From: Dyadobacter sp. 50-39
GTDB lineage: Bacteria > Bacteroidota > Bacteroidia > Cytophagales > Spirosomataceae
DNA length: 64,000 nt
Assembly: GCA_001898145.1 (NCBI GenBank)
Contig: MKSR01000048.1
Span: 1 to 64,000 of the forward strand
Direction: 5' to 3'
The notes beneath the pieces were generated by a model. It worked only from the letters and a program-made list of their open reading frames with translations, had not been told where the DNA came from and searched no databases. This document shows, piece by piece, positions 13,361 through 22,982 of this stretch. How positions within the stretch are numbered: the stretch's first letter is position 1; each line of letters starts with the position of its first letter. The translations under genes and the position numbers were made by a program.

Positions 13361-15673
13361 TCATCTTCCGATGGCCACCTGCCTGCTCATTACCACGCCG
13401 TCGCGTCCCGTAATCTGCAATACATACATGCCCGTATGCAAATGCCCGATGCTGATCGCCGCCGAAGGCCTCGCCGCTCTCAGGACGGCTTTGCCGGACT
13501 GGTCCAGCAATTCCACGGATGCCGCGTTTCTGAGCGCCGCTTCGGTTAACTGCAAGTGATCGGCAGCGGGATTTGGATAGAAAGTAAATAATGCGGAGCT
13601 GTCGAAAACGACCCGTACAATTTTGCTGAAAGCGAACGTACTGTCGCGATCCACCATCCTTAACCGATAAAAATTGCTTCCGGCCACCGGCGCAGGATCG
13701 ACAGCGCCATAATTCCGGGCCACCTGGCTGTTGGCAGCGGCTTGCTCGCGACCGATCACATTCCATTCGGTACCATTGGCGCCGCGCTGTATCTCGAAAT
13801 GGCTGGAATTGGCTTCATCGGCCGTCGACCAGCTCAGCACTACCTCATTTTCCCGGGCCGCAGCCTGGAATGCGACAAGCGTTACAGGCAGCACGTCGGT
13901 GGCATTGACGACCATCTCATAAGTTTTTGCACAGCCGCCCTGTCCTGCCGTGACCGAATAGGTGTACGGCCCCGGAACGGACGGTACGATCACACCGGTG
14001 AGATTCGGCGTGTTGCCGATCACATTCCCGTTCAGCTCCCAGCGATACGTAAGTCTGGAGCAATCTCCGGTGCAACTGGAAGACAGGTTAATGGGGGTTC
14101 CAATGCGTGGGCTGCCGGCACTCGGCGAGCCCGTGAGCGTAATCTGGCAATCTTTCTTCAAGTCGTTTTGGATGAAAATATTCACCGGCTCCCCCGAGGC
14201 GCCATTGTGCGCAGCCATCCAGGTTTTGTAGGCGTCACAATCGCCCGCATAGCTGTTACGATTGGTAACGCAGCCGTTTTGAGCGATGATGCCCGACAAG
14301 GTAAAGCTGTCCTGATTGGCCGGCGCCGGTGTGGCAACCGGCTGGGTGAGCCAGGTATCCGCCAGTTCCTTCACGGCAGGTCCGCCGCCGGCACTCAATA
14401 GATTCTCAAAAAACATACAACTCACCATCTGCGCGCCATGGAGGTAGCTTTCGGTTGCGTATGAGATGAAATTGGAAATGCCGAAACTCGCGTTGAAAGC
14501 AGCCTCGTTGATGTACAGCTTTCCGTGAAGGTTGGTCCGGAGCAGGTCTATCGCGAACCGGTGATCATAATTGTTATCGTCATTGATTTTGATACCGTCC
14601 AGCTCGGACGCGATCTCGTTGAATGCAAAAGTACTCCTTCCCAACGACAGCTTATCGAATACCGAGCCATGGTGTGAGATCACTTTGATGCGATTATCGA
14701 TGGACTTCACGGTGTTTCTGAATACATCATTCACTTCTTTGAGCACCTGGGTCCGGTAGAGGTACCAGTCCGCGCCGTCGGGCTGGGCGAACATGTCCGG
14801 CGATGGTCTTTTGGGCGTTATTTCGGTAAAAGAATGGTAGTTTGTCCCCCACACAAAGTTGAGCGACTGGATCTTCTCATATTTCGCCGCAAGCCAGGCC
14901 CTGTAACCTGCCCGCATCGGTTTGGAATAATCGGTCAGGCTGTTGTTGTCGCGGAGGTTCAATGGCTGTTCATAATGGTATTTGTCCGTTCCCGCTTCAA
15001 ACTCCGCCTCTCCCTGGCGGGTATAAATGAGGTCCATATAAAGTAGCTCGTTCGTATCCTGAAGGTGGCCGTACCGCTGCAACACTTTCTGGGTAAAGCT
15101 GGCTATCCTGTCGCGGGTCGATTGAGCGGCCAGCGACGTCATGACGAACTGCACGTGGACGCCGTTGATCGCTCCGCCGTATTTCTGGAAAACAGCCTCG
15201 CTGCCGTCGTAACCCACGTTCAGGATACGCTCGTCCCTGAGCCAGCCGTCACCCGTATCGATGCCATACCGGTCGGAATAGCTGTGCGTTACATTGTCGC
15301 CCGTACTCACCGCCACATTGATCCCTATCTTCATCCCGAGCGAGCGCGCTTTGGCAATCTGATCGTCGTACATCTGCCAGACATTGTAGTCGTCCCCGTA
15401 CTGCTGTTTCATCGACCTGGAAATATATCCTTCGATCGCTCCCCATTGAATACTCAGAAAAACCGCATTACAGCCCACCGCATGGGCCTGATCAATGAGT
15501 TTCAAATTGTTCCAGTTGCCCTCGTTCACCATGCTGAGGCCCAGGTAACGCTGCTGGGCAAATGCGACGGGATGAAGGCTTGCGAGGCTGAAAAGAATGC
15601 TGATGAGAAAAAACTTTTTGACTGGCAACGATCGGATTATGTCAGCCATAATGGTCAGTAACGATTTTTGCAT
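13361..15673 (-). CDS. Secreted protein with glycosidase-like TIM barrel and T9SS C-terminal domain
   Basis: The 770-residue product has an N-terminal signal peptide (cleavage near AFAQ, about residue 40). Residues about 40-450 look like a (beta/alpha)8 barrel of the GH42/GH-A type: LIDQAHAVGCNAVFLSIQWG, IAKARSLGMKIGINVAVSTG, LLYMDLIYTRQGEAEFEAG, KLYINEAAFNASFG. Acidic residues in these strand ends could be catalytic. An Ig/PKD-like region with Cys pairs spans about 510-610, and a second beta domain about 610-690. The C-terminus (FYPNPAADHLQL, then GMYVLQITGRDG) is a type A T9SS sorting domain, so it should be exported and anchored or released by T9SS. No SusCD pair is directly adjacent. The substrate is unknown. 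Confidence 0.75.
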   Translation of the reverse strand: MQKSLLTIMADIIRSLPVKKFFLISILFSLASLHPVAFAQQRYLGLSMVNEGNWNNLKLIDQAHAVGCNAVFLSIQWGAIEGYISRSMKQQYGDDYNVWQMYDDQIAKARSLGMKIGINVAVSTGDNVTHSYSDRYGIDTGDGWLRDERILNVGYDGSEAVFQKYGGAINGVHVQFVMTSLAAQSTRDRIASFTQKVLQRYGHLQDTNELLYMDLIYTRQGEAEFEAGTDKYHYEQPLNLRDNNSLTDYSKPMRAGYRAWLAAKYEKIQSLNFVWGTNYHSFTEITPKRPSPDMFAQPDGADWYLYRTQVLKEVNDVFRNTVKSIDNRIKVISHHGSVFDKLSLGRSTFAFNEIASELDGIKINDDNNYDHRFAIDLLRTNLHGKLYINEAAFNASFGISNFISYATESYLHGAQMVSCMFFENLLSAGGGPAVKELADTWLTQPVATPAPANQDSFTLSGIIAQNGCVTNRNSYAGDCDAYKTWMAAHNGASGEPVNIFIQNDLKKDCQITLTGSPSAGSPRIGTPINLSSSCTGDCSRLTYRWELNGNVIGNTPNLTGVIVPSVPGPYTYSVTAGQGGCAKTYEMVVNATDVLPVTLVAFQAAARENEVVLSWSTADEANSSHFEIQRGANGTEWNVIGREQAAANSQVARNYGAVDPAPVAGSNFYRLRMVDRDSTFAFSKIVRVVFDSSALFTFYPNPAADHLQLTEAALRNAASVELLDQSGKAVLRAARPSAAISIGHLHTGMYVLQITGRDGVVMSRQVAIGR

Positions 15674-15882
15674 GGAGACAAAGTTTTTGTGGTGTTACCG
15701 TTCAGGCGGTTATGCCGAAACCGGTATGAAATTAGGCTTTTAGTAACCCCGTTAATCCTTATTCTATAAATTTATTTAAAAAAATTCTACTTATCTTCTA
15801 AGTGTTTCTATGGCCGGGATCGACATTATAGTTGTAGGCCTTTGAAACCTGCCTTTAACCGGCATTTTTTTAACCCACTCAT

Positions 15883-16542
15883 ATGGATAGTTTGGAATTG
15901 TCTGATCCTCAAGAGGATGATCCCGGCCCTCCCGGCAGAGGCCCGGACCGTCTGGCACGCCGGCCCGAGTTTCCGGCCGAGTCGGAGATGCTGCTCAAAA
16001 AGGCATTCGAGTCGGATACCAACACGGGCATGGAGCTGCTTTTCCGCTGGTACTACCGGCCGCTATGCAGCCACGTGGTCCGGTATGTCTCCTCGAAGGA
16101 AATCGCCGAGGACATCGTTTCGGAGGTTTTTTACAAGTTTCACAGGGACAAGGCTTTCACCCACGTAGAGACTTCTTTCCGGAATTACCTTTTTTCGGCT
16201 GTCCGGTACAGCGCATTCGACTACGCCCGCGCCGAGATGAAGCGGAACACCTCGCTCGAACACGCCGAGTATGTGACATTGCAGCCCGAGCAGCAGCCCG
16301 ACCACATTACGCAATATGAAGATCTGTACAACGACGTGCAGAATGCCATCAACACGCTTCCGCAAAAGCAGCGCCGCGTGTACCTCATGCACCGATATGA
16401 AGGGAAAAAGTACAGCGAAATCGCGGCTGAGCTGGGCGTTTCTTACCGGACCGTAGAGTCGCAGATGTACACTGCCATGCAGGAATTGAGAAGGATTATT
16501 AAGGCCAAATGGCTGTTCACGCTGCTGGTCCTGTTCAACTAG
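15883..16542 (+). CDS. ECF sigma factor of the SusCD-linked FecI type
   Basis: This 219-residue product has a Pro/Asp-rich N-terminal extension. Sigma-2 covers about 50-115 (LLFRWYYRPLCSHVVRYV, AEDIVSEVFYKFH) and sigma-4 about 150-205 (LPQKQRRVYLMHRYEGKKY, SEIAAELGVSYRTVESQM). It is followed by fecR, an STN-type susC and susD in the same orientation, the standard trans-envelope induction cassette of Bacteroidota. The start ATG at 15883 could also be further in, because the first 35 residues are not conserved-looking. Confidence 0.93.
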   Translation: MDSLELSDPQEDDPGPPGRGPDRLARRPEFPAESEMLLKKAFESDTNTGMELLFRWYYRPLCSHVVRYVSSKEIAEDIVSEVFYKFHRDKAFTHVETSFRNYLFSAVRYSAFDYARAEMKRNTSLEHAEYVTLQPEQQPDHITQYEDLYNDVQNAINTLPQKQRRVYLMHRYEGKKYSEIAAELGVSYRTVESQMYTAMQELRRIIKAKWLFTLLVLFN

Positions 16543-16590
16543 CTATTAGCCCCAACAGGTACCGGCGACACATTGTTTGAAAAATTAACC

Positions 16591-17598
16591 ATGAAAGACT
16601 CAATAAACAAAGAACTGATTTTCAACTACTTTTCCGGAAATGCAACGGCTCTTGAGAAAGACCTAATCGACCAGTGGAGCACCGATCCGCAGGCGAGGGA
16701 ACAGCTGTTCATTTGGCTGATGGAATGGGAAAATCAGAACATTCAGTACAACGCCGACGTGGAACAGGCGATCGCCCGGCATTTTGAACGCATCAACGAC
16801 ACTCCGGTAGGGTTCGACATCGAAGCGGAACGCGCAGCGGTGCGCACGCTGGCATGGCCCGCGAAAGGAAAATCCTGGCTCGTGGCAGCGGCTGTTACGC
16901 TGCTTGTGCTATCGGGCGGCTGGTTTGCCCGTGACCATGTGCGGTATGAGATCTATTCCACCAACTTCGGCCAGATACAGCGTCTGGTACTGCCCGACGG
17001 GAGCAAAGTCGTGCTCAATGCGAACTCCACGCTCCGGGTACCGCGCTTCGGCTTTGGAGAAACCACCCGGGAGGTTTATATGACCGGCGAGGCGGATTTC
17101 TCCATTACGCACACGGCTAACCACCAGAAGTTCATCGTGCACACTGCGAAAAATTTCGACGTGGAGGTACTGGGCACGGAGTTCAACGTATATGCGCGAC
17201 CGCGCCGCTCGCGCGTGGTGCTCAACAAGGGTAAAGTGAAGCTGCATTACCTGAAAGGCTCCGAAACAGACCAGATCGTGATGCAGCCGGGCGACCTCGT
17301 CACATTTGATTCACCAGGGCGGGCATCCGTGAAGAAAACCCTGAACCCGGCCAACTACTCGGCGTGGAAAGCACACCGTTTTGTCTTCGAAAACGAGAGT
17401 TTGCGAGAGATATGCGACCTCTTCGAGGACAATTTCGGCCTAAAAATCAGAATCCCCGATTCGACGCTCGCTGCCCAAACGATCTCAGGCTCCTTCACGG
17501 CGCTGAATGCCGAAGAGCTTTTTGAAATACTCGCCGACGACTCCGGCCTCACCTATTCCCGCTCTGAAGACGGGAAGGTCATCACCCTCGATTATTAA
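16591..17598 (+). CDS. FecR-family anti-sigma factor
   Basis: The 335-residue product has a cytoplasmic N-terminal part (FNYFSGNATALEKDLIDQW), one transmembrane helix at about residues 94-110 (WLVAAAVTLLVLSGGWF) and a periplasmic FecR domain (LPDGSKVVLNANSTLRVP, VEVLGTEFNVYARP, VVLNKGKVKL). The C-terminal domain (FENESLREICDLFEDNFGLK) is the usual STN-contacting region. It should hold the upstream sigma factor inactive until the STN domain of the downstream SusC reports ligand. I chose the ATG at 16591 rather than the TTG six codons upstream. Confidence 0.93.
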   Translation: MKDSINKELIFNYFSGNATALEKDLIDQWSTDPQAREQLFIWLMEWENQNIQYNADVEQAIARHFERINDTPVGFDIEAERAAVRTLAWPAKGKSWLVAAAVTLLVLSGGWFARDHVRYEIYSTNFGQIQRLVLPDGSKVVLNANSTLRVPRFGFGETTREVYMTGEADFSITHTANHQKFIVHTAKNFDVEVLGTEFNVYARPRRSRVVLNKGKVKLHYLKGSETDQIVMQPGDLVTFDSPGRASVKKTLNPANYSAWKAHRFVFENESLREICDLFEDNFGLKIRIPDSTLAAQTISGSFTALNAEELFEILADDSGLTYSRSEDGKVITLDY

Positions 17599-17669
17599 TA
17601 CGACTAAAACTAAACCCCGAATAACAGCACAATCCTTAACCTTTTCTACCCCCGTTCAAAACCCGTTTT

Positions 17670-20600
17670 ATGAAAAAACCGTTACGATCCCTTCTATTCG
17701 TGCTGGCTGCCGCGAGTGCCGGTTCTCCCGGCCACGCACAACTGCTGGCGGCGATCGGGCAGCGGCAGCAGCCGTTCACCGCCCAGCAGTCTACCAGAAG
17801 CCTCAAATCAGTGTTACAGGAATTCAAAACGCATTACAAAGTCGACATTCTCTATTTCGACAGCGTGGTACAAGGCTATGAAGTACCTGCAAGCGCGTTG
17901 GATTTTCAGGCTAATGCGGAAAAATCCCTCACCAGGATCCTGAAACCGCTGGGCTTGCAATACAGAAAATCCAAAACCGGCGGATACATTGTGATCAAGC
18001 CCCTGAGAGCCGACAAGAAGTCGCAGCAGGTACCTGTATCGAACGTCTCGAACCAGCCAGCGGAAAATGCACTTCGCGAGCTGACGGATGAATCTTCCGA
18101 AAGCGCTTTGGATGAAATCGTGCTGAGAGGCAAGGTTTCCGACGACAAAGGTGCCGGGCTGCCCGGGGTAAGCGTCGTGGTGAAAGGCACCCAGCGCGGC
18201 ACGATTACCGACGAGGACGGCGAGTTCAAGGTAGAGGCGGCAGACAGGAATGCAGTCCTGGTGTTTTCGTTTGTGGGGTTTTTATCACAGGAAATCACGG
18301 TAGGCAACAAAACCCACATTGAGGTGACGCTCGCAGCCGATACCAAGGCCCTGGAAGAACTGGTCGTGACAGGTTACACGTCCCAGAAACGCTCCCTGAT
18401 GACCGGCTCGGTAGCTACGATGAATGTCACGGAAGAGATGAAAAACATCCCAACAACGTCCACCGGCAACCTTCTCTCCGGTAAGCTCGCGGGCGTCAGC
18501 ATCGGTACGCCCAATGGGATACCCGGTACCAACCCGCAAATCAGCATTCGAACGGGTTCTTCGCTCAATGCGCAGCCGGTAACTTATGTAATCGACGGCA
18601 TCATCAGGAGCTGGGAGGATTTCAACAACCTGAGTCCGAATGAAATCGAAACGATCACCGTCCTGAAAGATGCCGCGTCGGCTGCGGTCTACGGATCGCG
18701 TTCGGCAGGCGGTGTGATCCTGGTTACCACCAGGCGGGGCAAGTCGGGTAAGCCCACATTCAACTATTCTTTCAATACAGGCTTTGATACCCGGACTAAA
18801 AATGTACCGCTGACAAGTGCCGTGCAGGCGGGTGAGCTGTACAACCGAATCAACGGCAATACCGATCCGGCAGGCTGGGCCTGGTCGCAGGAGGAACTCG
18901 ACCACTACAAGACCATCAACGGCGGCTGGGGCTATGACCAGCTGGAATCGGTGTGGCGCAATCCTTCCACTTCACAACACAACCTGAGCGTAGCCGGCGG
19001 CACCGAAAAAGTGAAGTACTTTGCAGGTGCCTCCTACGTGAAACAGAACGGCTTCCTGAAACCACTGACTTACGACAAATACAACATCCGGCTCAACACG
19101 ACGGTAGATGTGACCAAAGACCTGCAATTTTTTGTAGGCCTGGGCCTTAGCAACAACCTTCAGGGCAACATCACCTGGGAAGGGCCGCAATCGCTGTACC
19201 GCAAGCTCCTGGTATGGCAGCCTGACCAGCCCGTTTATACCGACAGCGGGAAGCTGCTCGACTACGGCTGGATCGCCAACGTGGGCGGGACTGTCAACGG
19301 CGACGGCGGGTATAATAAGAGCAACTTCCTGAAACCGCAGGTAGTGCTCAATGCCACCTACAATATCCCGGTGATCAAAGGGCTGAGCGCGAAGGCTGTT
19401 TTCAGCAAAAACTTCCAGTATATGCGCTGGAAAATTTTCGAGAAGAGCTACCAGATGAATATCATGAAGCGGGATGGCGTTAACAAGCACATTATCCATA
19501 CCGATGACGCCAGCATTGTCGGCACCAAGAATTCGAACAACATTTCCAAGGATTATCTTCGCTCGGATGTTTTCTGGAACCAGGATTATCAGCTCGACCT
19601 CCAACTGAACTACGAAAATACGTTCGCCGATGTGCATCACGTGCAGGGTATCCTGGTGTATGAAAAGGCAGAGTTTAACGGAAGCGGCATCTATGCAGGC
19701 CGCGAAACGTTTCCCGTGTACACGACCGACCAGTGGTGGGCAGCAAGCGGCGCCCGTGCGGACGATTACGGAGGCGGGAACCCGGATTATGTGAGCGGCC
19801 GCGCTTCGTACATCGGACAGCTGAACTACGACTATAACGAGAAGTACCTGGCCACCTTCTCCTTCCGGAAAGACGGCTCGATGAACTTCGCACCCAACAA
19901 AAGATGGGGTTTCTTTCCTGCGGGTGCATTGGGATGGGTAGTTTCAAAAGAATCATTTTTCCCTTCCCATTCAGGCATCGATCAGCTGAAACTGCGCGTG
20001 TCGGCCGGGCTTACCGGAAACGACGCGGTGGGTGGCTGGCAATGGCAGGAGTCGTACAAGCAGGGCACGTCCGCATTCTTCGGCACAGAACCGAAAACCG
20101 CCACCGGTATTACCTACGGCTCGGTGGTGAACCCGAACCTGACCTGGGAGAAGGCATTGACTTATAATGCCGGAGCCGATGTCAGTTTCCTGAAAAACTT
20201 CACGGCCACCGTCGAGTACTGGAACCGGAAATCGTATGACATTCTGGGGTCGAGGACACTCTCTGTTCCACCTACTTTCAGCCTTAGCCTGCCGCCCGAA
20301 AACTACGGAAAGATCAATGCGCAGGGCTTCGACCTGAGTATCGGTTATACCAGCAAGAAGGACAGGGCATTCACCTACCAGGGTAACCTCACAGCCTCTT
20401 ATGGATGGAACAAGGTCATTACGCAGGACTACGCCCAGAATGCGCTGCCGATCGACATTCCGACAGGCAGATCGATGACGGTCATCCGGGGCTATCAGTT
20501 CGACCGAATCATTCGCACACAGTCCGATCTCGACAAGTTCAACAGCGAGCATCCGAAATATTCCTACAACGGCATCACACCTGAACTGGGCATGATGACC

Positions 20601-21143
20601 TACAAGGATCTGAGCGGTCCGGAAGGCACACCCGACGGGCTCATCGACCGGTACGACCGCATTGTGATCAAGCCGAGCAATTTCCCGGTCGTGTACGGTC
20701 TCAATCTGGGCGGAAGCTGGAAGGGGTTCAGCGTGGACCTCATGTTCAACGGCAACCTGAAATACAAGAAGTCGTTCCAGGACCTGGCCGGGGGCGTAGA
20801 ATGGAACCGGATGTACTCGGGATGGTATGACGACAGCTGGACACCGGATAATCCGAATGCCACGCTGCCCAAACGGATCTCGGCCAGCCAATCCAACACC
20901 TACGGCGCCGCGTCGACCTACTGGTACCGCAATGCCGGCTTCGTGCGCCTGAAATACCTCACCTTGGGTTATACCATTCCGGCCCGCTTGTACAACAAGG
21001 CGCTGGAGAGTGTGAAGCTGTATTTCTCGGGAACCAACCTGTTCAACCTGACCGGCTTCTCTTATTATGATCCCGAAATCGGCGACGGCACGGCGTATCC
21101 CGTTATGCGCAACTTCAACTTCGGTGTAAACGTCACATTCTGA
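17670..21143 (+). CDS. SusC/RagA-family TonB-dependent receptor with STN signalling domain
   Basis: The 1157-residue outer-membrane protein has a signal peptide, then an STN domain at about 38-112 (RSLKSVLQEFKTHYKVDIL, ILKPLGLQYRKSKTGGYIVI). A carboxypeptidase-regulatory-like domain follows at about 153-235 (GLPGVSVVVKGTQRGTITDE). The plug (YVIDGIIRSWEDFNNLSPNE, GSRSAGGVILVTTRRG) precedes a long beta-barrel ending in NFGVNVTF. It imports glycan fragments across the outer membrane with TonB energy. The STN domain signals to the FecR just upstream. It forms a pair with the SusD 21 bp downstream. Confidence 0.95.
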   Translation: MKKPLRSLLFVLAAASAGSPGHAQLLAAIGQRQQPFTAQQSTRSLKSVLQEFKTHYKVDILYFDSVVQGYEVPASALDFQANAEKSLTRILKPLGLQYRKSKTGGYIVIKPLRADKKSQQVPVSNVSNQPAENALRELTDESSESALDEIVLRGKVSDDKGAGLPGVSVVVKGTQRGTITDEDGEFKVEAADRNAVLVFSFVGFLSQEITVGNKTHIEVTLAADTKALEELVVTGYTSQKRSLMTGSVATMNVTEEMKNIPTTSTGNLLSGKLAGVSIGTPNGIPGTNPQISIRTGSSLNAQPVTYVIDGIIRSWEDFNNLSPNEIETITVLKDAASAAVYGSRSAGGVILVTTRRGKSGKPTFNYSFNTGFDTRTKNVPLTSAVQAGELYNRINGNTDPAGWAWSQEELDHYKTINGGWGYDQLESVWRNPSTSQHNLSVAGGTEKVKYFAGASYVKQNGFLKPLTYDKYNIRLNTTVDVTKDLQFFVGLGLSNNLQGNITWEGPQSLYRKLLVWQPDQPVYTDSGKLLDYGWIANVGGTVNGDGGYNKSNFLKPQVVLNATYNIPVIKGLSAKAVFSKNFQYMRWKIFEKSYQMNIMKRDGVNKHIIHTDDASIVGTKNSNNISKDYLRSDVFWNQDYQLDLQLNYENTFADVHHVQGILVYEKAEFNGSGIYAGRETFPVYTTDQWWAASGARADDYGGGNPDYVSGRASYIGQLNYDYNEKYLATFSFRKDGSMNFAPNKRWGFFPAGALGWVVSKESFFPSHSGIDQLKLRVSAGLTGNDAVGGWQWQESYKQGTSAFFGTEPKTATGITYGSVVNPNLTWEKALTYNAGADVSFLKNFTATVEYWNRKSYDILGSRTLSVPPTFSLSLPPENYGKINAQGFDLSIGYTSKKDRAFTYQGNLTASYGWNKVITQDYAQNALPIDIPTGRSMTVIRGYQFDRIIRTQSDLDKFNSEHPKYSYNGITPELGMMTYKDLSGPEGTPDGLIDRYDRIVIKPSNFPVVYGLNLGGSWKGFSVDLMFNGNLKYKKSFQDLAGGVEWNRMYSGWYDDSWTPDNPNATLPKRISASQSNTYGAASTYWYRNAGFVRLKYLTLGYTIPARLYNKALESVKLYFSGTNLFNLTGFSYYDPEIGDGTAYPVMRNFNFGVNVTF

Positions 21144-21164
21144 TCAATCTAAAAGGATTTAATA

Positions 21165-22970
21165 ATGCGTAAACATTTAAAAAACCTTCCGTTCTCATTG
21201 CTCTGCCTGGCCGCCATGATGCTGCCCCAGGCTTGCGAACCCAACCTGGACTACGTCAATTCGAACGCGATCAACCCGGATAACGTCTGGAAAGACGAAA
21301 AACTGATCACTGCATTCTTGTCGGACATTCATGGCAACATGATCCCGTCCTGGCCGGTGAACGGCAACAGCAGCGACGAGGGCATGAATGCGCCGGGTTC
21401 GATGGGCACATACCTGCGGGGAATCATCAGCGTCGCCTCCGACGGGCAGAACCTCGTTTATACCAATATCGACAAGATCAACTTTTTCCTCGCCCGCATT
21501 GCAGACGTCTCTCCGACGGTGCTTACCGAAGACAAAAAGAAACAAATGGCCGGACAGGCACTTTTCTGGCGGGCATGGGACTATTTCGGCAAAGTGGCCA
21601 CGTTCGGCGGCGTGCCGCTGATTCTCAAACCGCAGGATCCGGCCAATAAGGAAAGCCTTTTCGTGCCCCGGAACAAAACCTCCGAATGCATTGCACAGAT
21701 CCTGGCCGACCTGGATGCCGCAATCGCATCGCTGCCGGATCAATGGGATAATACCAATTACGGGCGTATCGACAAAGGTGCCGCCATGGCGCTGAAAGGT
21801 AAAGTATTGCTTTGGTATGCGAGTCCGTTGTTCAACCCGGCCAACGACCAGGCGCGGTGGCAACAGGCCTACGACGCCAACAAAGCAGCCGTAGACTATC
21901 TCAAAGCACAAGGAAAAGGCCTGCTGGGCACGTATGGCCAGATATGGAAGCAGGAACGTAATAAGGAGGTGGTGATGGTGCACCAATTCACCTACCCTGA
22001 TCACCCTTTCAACCAGGCAAGCATCCGCCCGCAGCCCCTTACACAGGGCGATGCGAACCGAAACCAGCCCTTGCTGCCATTGCTGAATGCCTATCCGAAA
22101 AGGGACGGCTCGCCCATGCAGTTCGACGCGGCAAAACTCGCCGCCGACCCTGCCTATAACGAGCAGTATATGAACGACTTCGTGACCAATCGTGACGACC
22201 GCTTCTACGCAACGATCTTCACCGGCGGTACCCCATACCCTACCCCCGACCTTCCTACGGGAACCCGGTACTGGAGCGCGTGGAGGAAAATGGCCGATGC
22301 CGGCTCTCCCGGTGGCTTCAAGTATGTTTCCCTGGTCAGCGACCAGAAAGCCGTGACCGTCGGGGCGGGCGTGTCCGGGTTTTTCGAGATCAAAGGGCTG
22401 GATAATACCCTTACCAGTACGCTGATCGGCAATGCCTCGACCGACTGGATCGAAATCCGCTTCGCAGAGGTGCTGATGAACTACGGCGAGGCGGCCAATG
22501 AAACCGGAAAGTCGGAAGAAGCGCTGCAAGTGTTGAAGGACATCCGCGCGCGGGCAGGCATTACGCCAGGCGCCTCGGGCAGGTATGGCATTACCGCGAC
22601 CACGCAGGCGGGCCTCCGAGAGGCATACATGGCCGAGCGTTTCGTGGAGTTTGCGTTTGAAAACAAGCGCTGGGGTGATCTGCGGCGGTGGAAGCGGTTC
22701 GACGTCGTCAACAAAACAGGGTTCCGCCAGGGTATCTATTTTGTGTTGAAGGATGGGGCGAAAATCGAATGGACCGATGATATTTCCGATGCGGCGGTGC
22801 GTAAGAAGTTTACGGCCGTATTTATCGAAAACCTCGACGGCGACCCGCAGTACAAGTACAATCTCGACCTGAACCACTGGTTCTACCCAATCAGCCAGGC
22901 AAACCTGGAAGCCAGTTCCGCACTGAAACAGAATGCGGAATGGGGCGGCACATTCAATCCGTTGGAATAA
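21165..22970 (+). CDS. SusD/RagB-family glycan-binding lipoprotein
   Basis: This 601-residue product begins with a lipoprotein signal (MLPQACEPN, Cys near residue 24). It has the alpha-helical SusD fold: QALFWRAWDYFGKVATFGGV near 130, ALKGKVLLWYASPLFNPAND near 208, and the C-terminal FAEVLMNYGEAANETGKSEE, AYMAERFVEFAFENKRWGDL and LDLNHWFYPISQANLE. It caps the SusC barrel and captures the glycan at the cell surface. It lies in the same operon as the STN-type SusC. Confidence 0.95.
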   Translation: MRKHLKNLPFSLLCLAAMMLPQACEPNLDYVNSNAINPDNVWKDEKLITAFLSDIHGNMIPSWPVNGNSSDEGMNAPGSMGTYLRGIISVASDGQNLVYTNIDKINFFLARIADVSPTVLTEDKKKQMAGQALFWRAWDYFGKVATFGGVPLILKPQDPANKESLFVPRNKTSECIAQILADLDAAIASLPDQWDNTNYGRIDKGAAMALKGKVLLWYASPLFNPANDQARWQQAYDANKAAVDYLKAQGKGLLGTYGQIWKQERNKEVVMVHQFTYPDHPFNQASIRPQPLTQGDANRNQPLLPLLNAYPKRDGSPMQFDAAKLAADPAYNEQYMNDFVTNRDDRFYATIFTGGTPYPTPDLPTGTRYWSAWRKMADAGSPGGFKYVSLVSDQKAVTVGAGVSGFFEIKGLDNTLTSTLIGNASTDWIEIRFAEVLMNYGEAANETGKSEEALQVLKDIRARAGITPGASGRYGITATTQAGLREAYMAERFVEFAFENKRWGDLRRWKRFDVVNKTGFRQGIYFVLKDGAKIEWTDDISDAAVRKKFTAVFIENLDGDPQYKYNLDLNHWFYPISQANLEASSALKQNAEWGGTFNPLE

Positions 22971-22982
22971 AATCACCCACCT

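Noticed and set aside
21195-22976. A 593-codon minus-strand frame opposite susD
   Set aside because: It is a shadow of the high-GC susD gene: the plus strand encodes a complete SusD fold with a lipoprotein signal, while the minus product has no domain.
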